Source: Conexibacter sp. (lineage in GTDB: Bacteria > Actinomycetota > Thermoleophilia > Solirubrobacterales > 70-9). From it: a stretch of DNA of 64,000 nucleotides. The notes under the pieces are model-generated. The model searched no databases. It was not told the DNA's origin and saw only the letters and a list, made by a program, of their open reading frames with translations. The position numbers and the translations under genes were made by a program. The DNA is taken from assembly GCA_018263295.1 (NCBI GenBank), contig JADFCZ010000005.1:1-64000 (forward strand), given 5' to 3'. Of this stretch, positions 57,757-64,000 are shown piece after piece. The first letter of the stretch is position 1, and every line of letters starts with the position of its first letter.

Positions 57757-58620
57757 ATGGGCCAACCTATTGGCGTGATCCCGCTCAAGGACAGCGCCAC
57801 CCAGGGCAGGCCGCCGCGGGTGACGATCGCGTTGATCGTCGTCGGCTTCCTCGTGCTCTGCTGGCAGCTGACGCTGTCCGGCGAGGACTCCACGAGCCCG
57901 CAGCTCGCGGCCGAGCACGTCTCGAAGCGCGACCAGGCGGCGATCGAGCTCGGAGCGATTCCGTTCCGGCTGACCCATCCCGGCAGCGCCTGCGGCATCG
58001 GCTCGGAGGGAATCGTCTGCGGCGAGAACGGGCTCGTCGAAGCGGGCGGCACGGTCGGGACGCTGATTCCCGACAACCTCGACCAGGCGCCCTGGTGGCT
58101 GACGCCGACGACCGCGACCTTCCTCGACGCCGACATCCTCCACTTCGCGATCACGATGCTCTTCCTCTGGATCTTCGGAGTGGCGGTCGAGCGGCTGATC
58201 GGCGGGCCGCGCTTCCTGTTGCTCTTCCTCGTCGCGGGATACGGGGCCGCCTACGCGCAGAGCTTCGTCGACCCCGCCGCGACCGGCCCGGTGATCGGCG
58301 CCGCCGGCGCCGTTTCCGGTGCACTCGGCGCCTACATCGTCCTGCGCCCGCGCGGGCGGATCGTGACGCTCAGCGTCGTGCCCGGCTTCGGCGGATTACT
58401 GCTGATCCCGGCCGCGATCGTGATCGCCGGATGGTTCGCGCTCCAGCTCATCCCCGGCGTCGGGAACCTCGCCTCGACCGACATCGCCAGCGGCGGCGGC
58501 GCCTATCTGGCGCACGTCGGCGGGTTCGCGGTCGGGGTGCTCGCCGGCTGGTTCGCCGCGCGGAGCGGACGGCTCCGGAGCGGGTCGACGGCCGCTCCCG
58601 GCGCCGTGGCGGCGGGCTGA
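57757..58620 (+). CDS. Rhomboid-like membrane protein, catalytic Ser apparently replaced
   Basis: HFAITMLFLWIFGVAVERLIG; VIGAAGAVSGALGAYIVLRPRGRIVTL; AYLAHVGGFAVGVLAGW. Confidence 0.8.
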   Translation: MGQPIGVIPLKDSATQGRPPRVTIALIVVGFLVLCWQLTLSGEDSTSPQLAAEHVSKRDQAAIELGAIPFRLTHPGSACGIGSEGIVCGENGLVEAGGTVGTLIPDNLDQAPWWLTPTTATFLDADILHFAITMLFLWIFGVAVERLIGGPRFLLLFLVAGYGAAYAQSFVDPAATGPVIGAAGAVSGALGAYIVLRPRGRIVTLSVVPGFGGLLLIPAAIVIAGWFALQLIPGVGNLASTDIASGGGAYLAHVGGFAVGVLAGWFAARSGRLRSGSTAAPGAVAAG

Positions 58621-58621
58621 C

Positions 58622-58816
58622 GTGGGCGGCCGGCCGGCGTCGCTGATCGCGGGGGCGGTCCTGTTCCTGATCGTGTTCGGCGGGCTGACCGTCGGCGCGC
58701 TCGCGACGGCCGAGCTCAACGTCGCGACGGTGGTGATCGCGATCGTCTCGATATTCGTCTGCGTCGCGGTGGTACTGGCGCTGATCGGCGCAGTGCGCAA
58801 TCCTCCAGAGGAATGA
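58622..58816 (+). CDS. Small two-TM protein
   Basis: 64-aa ORF with two hydrophobic segments. Confidence 0.5.
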   Translation: MGGRPASLIAGAVLFLIVFGGLTVGALATAELNVATVVIAIVSIFVCVAVVLALIGAVRNPPEE

Positions 58817-59388
58817 AACGCGCGCTCCCGATCGCAATTGGACTGCTGGCTCTCGTCGCGGCGCTCGCGGCCGCGCAGATGGCGACCGGTGCCGGGGGCG
58901 GCTCGAAGCAGAGCTGTCGCGGGCTCAAGGTGACGATCACCGAGAACGAGAAGGGCGACCCGATCGGCGCCGGCAAGGACGTCGTTCTCGGGACCAACAA
59001 GCGCGACGTCGTCAACCTCGGCGGCGGCGACGACAAGTTCTACGGCGCCGGCAAAGACGACGTCGCCTGTAGCGGCGGCGGCGAGGACCTGCTGCTCGGA
59101 GGCGACGGTGACGACTCGATGTTCGGTGGCGGTGGCGACGACTTCAGCAAGGGCCAGGCCGCCGGCGGGCTCGCGAACCCGCCCCGCGTCGTCGGCGGGC
59201 CCGGCGACGACGACCTCCACGGCGGCGGCGGCAAGGACGCAATGTACGGCAGCTCCGGCGACGACAAGTCCTACGGGGGCGGCGGGAACGACCTCTTCGA
59301 CGCCGGCGACGGCAACGACCTCTGCGACGGCGGCAGCGGCAGCGACAGCTCCAACGGCACCTGCGAGTCGCTGAAGAGCGTCCCCTAG
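58813..59388 (+). CDS. Secreted RTX-like Gly/Asp repeat protein
   Basis: Signal peptide; GGGDDKFYGAGKDDVACSGGGEDLLLGGDGDDSMFGGGGDD. Confidence 0.75.
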   Translation: MKRALPIAIGLLALVAALAAAQMATGAGGGSKQSCRGLKVTITENEKGDPIGAGKDVVLGTNKRDVVNLGGGDDKFYGAGKDDVACSGGGEDLLLGGDGDDSMFGGGGDDFSKGQAAGGLANPPRVVGGPGDDDLHGGGGKDAMYGSSGDDKSYGGGGNDLFDAGDGNDLCDGGSGSDSSNGTCESLKSVP

Positions 59389-59392
59389 GACC

Positions 59393-60010
59393 GTGGGGTC
59401 GGGTACCGGCCGCGGGCTGTCGGCCGCGGGCCTCGCGTCGCTGTTCGCGATCGGGGCGGTCGGCGGGCTGATCGGGGACATGTGCCACGTCGAGTCGGGC
59501 ACGACCGTCTACCTCGAGGATCCCCTCCCCTACGTCTGGAAGAGCCAGCTCTGGTTCCCGTTCATGGTCGGCGCCGGCACGGCCGCGCTCGGATGGATCC
59601 GGGTCCGGATCGACGGCGGCGAGGAACGGCGGGCGGGCGATGCCGACCGGCTCCGGCGCGCGGCGCTGATGATCGCCGCAGTCGTCGGCCTCTACGCGCT
59701 GACCGCGCTGATGCGCGGCGAGCCGCAGCCGGCGGCGATCGTGCTCGTCTACGCGCTCGCCCTCGTCATCGCCGCCGCCTTCGCGACCGGACCGGGCGAC
59801 CTCGTCTGCGCCTGCCTCGCGGCGCTCTTCGGCGTCGGCACCGAGATCGTCCTGGCCGCCGCCGACACCTTCGCCTACGCGAGCGACATCGGCCGCTTCG
59901 CGGGCGTGGCGACCTGGCTGCCGGGGCTCTACCTCGCCTACGGGGTCGTGGCCGGGCAACTCGGGCTGCTTCTGGCGGCAGAGCCGCGGGAGGCGCCGCC
60001 CTCAGGCTGA
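59393..60010 (+). CDS. Membrane protein of unknown function
   Basis: Multiple hydrophobic segments. Confidence 0.55.
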   Translation: MGSGTGRGLSAAGLASLFAIGAVGGLIGDMCHVESGTTVYLEDPLPYVWKSQLWFPFMVGAGTAALGWIRVRIDGGEERRAGDADRLRRAALMIAAVVGLYALTALMRGEPQPAAIVLVYALALVIAAAFATGPGDLVCACLAALFGVGTEIVLAAADTFAYASDIGRFAGVATWLPGLYLAYGVVAGQLGLLLAAEPREAPPSG

Positions 60011-60730
60011 GGCGGGGCCGGCCGGCGGCAGCGGGCTGCGAGCGGGGATGGCGGCGATGACCCCGATTGCGATCGCCGCCGGCACCCAGACGAGCAGCCC
60101 GGCCTCGCCGGAGAGCAGCAGTGCGACGATCAGGCCGCTGACCGCATAGACGGCGAGGATCAGCCCGAGCTCCCACAGCGGCAGCTCGCTGCGCGGACCG
60201 ACGACCCCGCGGCTCCGCTCGGTGACCCCGGCAGCGAGCAGCATCAGTACCCCCGTGACGGCGCTGACGTTGGCGCCGCGGATGCCGAGGCCGAGGAAGA
60301 CGGCACCCTGGATCCCGGCCGAGAGCGCCGCCACCGCGGCGACGAGGACTGCCCCCGATGTGGCCGGGCGCGGATCGCCGATCAGCGTCCAGAGGAGGGC
60401 GAACGCGACCAGCAGAGCGGCGTGGACGAGCAGCGGCCGCCGCACGGGCCCGGGCCAGCCGCTCGAACCGACCGTCCGGACCATCGCCACCGCGACCGCG
60501 GTGCCGGCCATGAAGGCCGCGAGCGCGGCGACCAGGACCGTGAAGCCGCTCCACTCTCCCCCAGCCGCGGTGATTCCGAGCTGCACGAGGTCGCCGGTCA
60601 CCGCTGATACGAAGACGGTCCCGAGCGCGACGAACGTCAGCCCGTCGAGCCACCCCGCGATCACGGCGAGCGCGAGGATGACGACCCGGACACGGGGATC
60701 CCGCCCCAGCGATCGCTCGGCGTCGGCCAT
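60002..60730 (-). CDS. DUF1275 (YoaK-like) membrane protein
   Basis: AGWLDGLTFVALGTVFVSAVTGDLVQLGI; GLGIRGANVSAVTGVL. Confidence 0.75.
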   Translation of the reverse strand: MADAERSLGRDPRVRVVILALAVIAGWLDGLTFVALGTVFVSAVTGDLVQLGITAAGGEWSGFTVLVAALAAFMAGTAVAVAMVRTVGSSGWPGPVRRPLLVHAALLVAFALLWTLIGDPRPATSGAVLVAAVAALSAGIQGAVFLGLGIRGANVSAVTGVLMLLAAGVTERSRGVVGPRSELPLWELGLILAVYAVSGLIVALLLSGEAGLLVWVPAAIAIGVIAAIPARSPLPPAGPASA

Positions 60731-60843
60731 CGGCGGAGCCTGACGCGGGGTCCCGACGGAGCCGCGGCGAATCGGGCAACTCCCGTCACAGTGCGTGGCA
60801 TTCATGTCTTGATCGGTGTCACCCCCACGCCTAGCCTCGGGGG

Positions 60844-61281
60844 ATGGCACCGACCAAGCGCAAGGGCGACCTCGCCGAGCGCAAGGTGGCCGCTCACCTG
60901 GCCGAACTCGGCTACCGAATCGCCTTCCCCTTCGGAGAGGATTGGAACTACGACCTGATCCTGATCCGCGGAGAGAAGTTCGAACGCGTCCAGGTGAAGC
61001 ACGCGACGTCGGATGGTCACGTGATTCCCGTTCGTTGCAGCTCCTCATCGCTCACCAATGGAAAGGTGAGACGGATCAAGCGTTACACCGCAGAGATGGT
61101 CGACTGGATAGCTGTTTACGACTCCACCACTGCGCTCTGCGTCTACGTGCCGGCCTCGATGCTGGGGCAAGGCCGACGGCAGGTGAGCATCCGCCTTACC
61201 CCGACGATGAATGGTCAACGCGCTCTCACTCACCATGCCATTCAGTTCCGAACACCCGAACTGGACGGATCCCTTATCTAA
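60844..61281 (+). CDS. PD-(D/E)XK-like nuclease (group I intron-associated endonuclease family-like)
   Basis: RKGDLAERKVAAHLAELGYRIAFPFGEDWNYDLILIRGEKFERVQVKHAT; E...D...xVK arrangement. Confidence 0.6.
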   Translation: MAPTKRKGDLAERKVAAHLAELGYRIAFPFGEDWNYDLILIRGEKFERVQVKHATSDGHVIPVRCSSSSLTNGKVRRIKRYTAEMVDWIAVYDSTTALCVYVPASMLGQGRRQVSIRLTPTMNGQRALTHHAIQFRTPELDGSLI

Positions 61282-61285
61282 CGAA

Positions 61286-61359
61286 TGGAGCCAGTCGGAT
61301 TCGAACCGACGACCTCCTGAATGCAAATCAGGCGCTCTAGCCAACTGAGCTATGGCCCC
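61286..61359 (-). tRNA. tRNA-Ala (TGC)
   Basis: GGGGCCA...CTGATTTGCATTCAG...GGTTCGAATCC...TGGCTCCA. Confidence 0.93.
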
Positions 61360-61455
61360 GTGACCTGATCGGTCCCGGCGATTGTAGGTAGGCCGCCGCG
61401 GGTACGTGGCTGTGCGAGGATGGCCGTCGGCCAGCCGTCAACCGGGAGGAGACCG

Positions 61456-62751
61456 ATGGCAACCGAGGCGTTGAAGGAGTCCGACTCCGACCCGAGGGTC
61501 CGGCGGGCGCGAGTCTCCGAGCTGGAGGTCGTGCGCCACCACTTCGACCGGGCCTGGGACAGCCTCGGCCTGAAGGAGGACGCGCGGCAGATCTTCTGGG
61601 AGCCCTATCGGGAGATCTCCGTCCAGATCCCGATCAAGCTCTCCGACGGGGAGATGCACGTCTTCCACGGCTTCCGGATCCAGCACAACGGCGCCCGCGG
61701 CCCCTACAAAGGCGGCATGCGCTTCCACCCCGAGGTCGACGTCGACGAGGTCCGCGCGCTCGCCTCGATGATGACCTGGAAGACCGCCGTCGCCGGCATC
61801 CCGTTCGGGGGCGCCAAGGGCGGCGTCAACGTCGACACCCGCGGCCTCAAGGAGCACGAGCTCGAGGGGATCGCGCGGGCGCTGATGGACAAGATCGCGA
61901 AGCTGGTCGGCCCCAACCGCGACATCCCCGCACCCGACATCGGCACGAACGCCCAGACGATGGCCTGGCTGATGGACGAGTTCGGCAAGCTCAACGGCCA
62001 TACCCCGGCGGTCGTCACCGGCAAGCCGATCTCGCTCGAGGGCTCCTACGGCCGCGAGGCGGCCACCGGCCGCGGCTGCGTCGTCATGTTCGAGGAGGCG
62101 GCGCAGAAGCTCGGCATGGACCCGGCGGAGACGACATTCATGGTCCAGGGGTTCGGCAATGTCGGCTCCTGGATCGCCCGGATCATGCAGGGGCTCGGTG
62201 CGAAGATGGTCGCCGTCGCCGACCAGGACGGGGCGATCCGCAGCGAAGCGGGCATCGACGCCGACCGGCTCGTCGAGCACGTCCACGTCCACGGCGGCAA
62301 GCTCACCGAGTTCTCCGAGGCCGAGGAGATCGACGGCGGCGACTTCTACGAGGTCCCCTGTGACGTCTTCTTCCCCGCCGCGCTCGGCGGCATGGTCCAC
62401 GAGGACAACGCCTGCGTCTTCAACTTCAAGGTCATGGTCGAGGGCGCCAACAACCCGACAACCTTCGCCGCCGATCAGATCCTCGCCGACAACGGCGTCT
62501 ACGTCGTCCCCGACCTGATCGCCAACGCGGGCGGCGTCGTCGTCTCCTACTTCGAGTGGGTCCAGAACCTCCAGCACTTCCGCTGGGAGGAGGACGCCGT
62601 CAACGACATGCTTCGCGGCGTCATGACCCGCACCTTCGGCGAGGTCTCCGCCCGCGCGGAGAAGGACGGCAAGTCGCTCCGAGAGGCGGCGTTCGAGATC
62701 GGTATCGACCGCGTCGTCGAGGCAAGTCGAACCCGCGGCTACTTCAGCTAG
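61456..62751 (+). CDS. gdhA: Glutamate dehydrogenase
   Basis: HNGARGPYKGGMRFHPEVDVDEVRALASMMTWKTAVAGIPFGGAKGGV; VQGFGNVGS; EGANNPTT. Confidence 0.92.
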   Translation: MATEALKESDSDPRVRRARVSELEVVRHHFDRAWDSLGLKEDARQIFWEPYREISVQIPIKLSDGEMHVFHGFRIQHNGARGPYKGGMRFHPEVDVDEVRALASMMTWKTAVAGIPFGGAKGGVNVDTRGLKEHELEGIARALMDKIAKLVGPNRDIPAPDIGTNAQTMAWLMDEFGKLNGHTPAVVTGKPISLEGSYGREAATGRGCVVMFEEAAQKLGMDPAETTFMVQGFGNVGSWIARIMQGLGAKMVAVADQDGAIRSEAGIDADRLVEHVHVHGGKLTEFSEAEEIDGGDFYEVPCDVFFPAALGGMVHEDNACVFNFKVMVEGANNPTTFAADQILADNGVYVVPDLIANAGGVVVSYFEWVQNLQHFRWEEDAVNDMLRGVMTRTFGEVSARAEKDGKSLREAAFEIGIDRVVEASRTRGYFS

Positions 62752-62762
62752 CCGCGAGGCCC

Positions 62763-62778
62763 GTCAGTCGGTACTGAC
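62763..62778. terminator. Hairpin in the gdh/acidic-protein convergent intergenic region
   Basis: GTCAGT-CGGT-ACTGAC; no U-tract. Confidence 0.4.
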
Positions 62779-62816
62779 GCGGCCGGGAGCCGCCGGATCA
62801 AGGAAGAGGTCGGCGA

Positions 62817-62834
62817 CGCGTGCTTCTGCACGCG
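62817..62834. terminator. Hairpin, candidate bidirectional terminator
   Basis: CGCGTGC-TTCT-GCACGCG between convergent genes. Confidence 0.5.
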
Positions 62835-62873
62835 AGCCGGCCGATGACGCCGAGCCCGGCGCCTCCCGGCCCG

Positions 62874-63611
62874 TCAGTCGAAGTCGAAGTCCTTGGGTTC
62901 GCCTTGTTCGAACCAGAGGTCTTCGCCGTCGGGCGCGTCCTTGAGGAAGTCGGGGGTCTCCTCGAGCAGGTCCTCGTCGCTCTCGTCGTCCTCGGATCGC
63001 GCCTCGACGGTCTTGCCGGGAAGCTGGTCGAACTCGAGCGACTCGTGCTCGCCCGTCGGGTCGGCCGGGATCTCGGGCTCGCCGGTGCCGGGCTCCTCGG
63101 AGGGTGAGACGTGCGGGACGTCCATCTCGGCCGAGTCGGGAGCCGGCGACGGGGCGGCGGCCTCGAGCTCGTCGGAGAGGGAGGTGACCTCCGGGGCCGG
63201 GTGGTCGACGGTGTCGTCGAGGTGCGGGTGCTCCTCGCGGGCCCGCTCCGCCTGGGTCTTGAAGCTCTCCTCGAGATCGAAGTCGCCGAGGTCGGCGTCC
63301 TCGACGTCGAAGATCGCCTCCTCGGGCGCCTCCGGGATCGGCTGCTCGACCGACTCCGGCTCAGCCGCCGGCGCTGCGGCCTGCGGTGCGACCGTGGTCG
63401 GGTCCTCGCCGCCGCCGAAATCGGGCGCCTCGCCGGCGTCCTCGGGGACGGCCTCGAGGGCCGGCTCCTCACCGGTCTCGAACTCGGGATCGCCCGGCCG
63501 CGCGGTGGGGCCGAACACTTCCTGCTCGAGCTGGTCGAGCTCCGAGCTGGCCGCGCCGTGCTGGCGCTTCAGCTCGAGATGCTCACGGATCGCGTCGTCG
63601 AGGATTCCCAT
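62874..63611 (-). CDS. Highly acidic, Pro-rich, probably mostly disordered protein
   Basis: MGILDDAIREHLELKRQHG...DLLEETPDFLKDAPDGEDLWFEQGEPKDFDFD. Confidence 0.7.
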   Translation of the reverse strand: MGILDDAIREHLELKRQHGAASSELDQLEQEVFGPTARPGDPEFETGEEPALEAVPEDAGEAPDFGGGEDPTTVAPQAAAPAAEPESVEQPIPEAPEEAIFDVEDADLGDFDLEESFKTQAERAREEHPHLDDTVDHPAPEVTSLSDELEAAAPSPAPDSAEMDVPHVSPSEEPGTGEPEIPADPTGEHESLEFDQLPGKTVEARSEDDESDEDLLEETPDFLKDAPDGEDLWFEQGEPKDFDFD

Positions 63612-63754
63612 GGATCTGAAGGGTTGCAGATGCCGCCGGGTCCCGGACGGCTTGAACGACGGCTTGCTTCGCCGCTTGCGTCAGATCCCCTGCGCTCTCT
63701 CACGACCACACTGAGAGCCAAGTATCCTCCGGCCTGCGGAGCGACACCGCACTT

Positions 63755-63827
63755 GGGGCTATAGCTCAGCTGGAAGAGCGCCTGGATCGCACCCAGGAGG
63801 TCGCCGGTTCGAGTCCGGCTAGCTCCA
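63755..63827 (+). tRNA. tRNA-Ala (CGC)
   Basis: GGGGCTA...CCTGGATCGCACCCAGG...GGTTCGAGTCC...TAGCTCCA. Confidence 0.92.
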
Positions 63828-63836
63828 CTGCCGGCA

Positions 63837-64000
63837 TTACCGCGAGGGGGGCGGCTGGAACGGATCGGAGAACTTGGGGTTCTTCGCCACCGACCGGTCG
63901 GTGAGCGACTCGAGGAACGCGAGGAGATCCGCCTTCTGGCGATCGCTGAGGTTGAGCGGTGCGATCAGCGGGTCCTTGTAGGGGCTGTCCCGGCCGTCGC
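63837..64000 (-). CDS. C-terminus of a di-heme cytochrome c peroxidase/MauG-like protein, truncated by window
   Basis: Minus-strand translation ...DPLIAPLNLSDRQKADLLAFLESLTDRSVAKNPKFSDPFQPPPSR*. Confidence 0.55.
   Translation of the reverse strand, partial: DGRDSPYKDPLIAPLNLSDRQKADLLAFLESLTDRSVAKNPKFSDPFQPPPSR

Noticed and set aside
58960-59370. DNA repeat array of ggcggcggcgac-type units
   Set aside because: Explained by the Gly/Asp repeats of the RTX-like protein coding sequence.

Overview
High-GC chromosomal window, probably from an actinobacterium of the Thermoleophilia/Solirubrobacterales type (an inference from gene content and style). Positions 1-9.6 kb are an accessory surface-glycan island with three paralogous GT4-like glycosyltransferases, one methyltransferase and four sulfotransferase genes (five domains, one gene being a tandem fusion). 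The remainder is mostly housekeeping: purL/F/N/H, a thiO-thiSG/thiE locus with a TPP riboswitch, lpd plus PDH E1a/E1b/E2, lipB/lipA, a B-type-like oxidase, beta-oxidation genes, gdh, and three tRNAs. The most unusual signal is a family of short hairpin repeats confined to the glycan island. Each copy has an inner stem capped by GAA and flanked by a (C)GGA/GAGGA-type internal loop, and most have a 7-8 bp outer stem. Outer-stem sequence differs between copies but stays self-complementary. Copies lie between genes and also in frame inside the same linker of two of the three glycosyltransferases; one copy places an SD-like sequence and an ATG in the hairpin. A second unexplained structure is a 47-position, G-U-rich inverted repeat (21597-21764) between a membrane-protein gene and lpd. 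Other points of interest are a rhomboid-like protein lacking the catalytic Ser, a 59-aa ORF missing from the supplied track that overlaps a nucleotidyltransferase, a DUF559-type 5' gene relic beside tRNA-Lys, and a recurrent TANNNT-N6-8-start promoter pattern.
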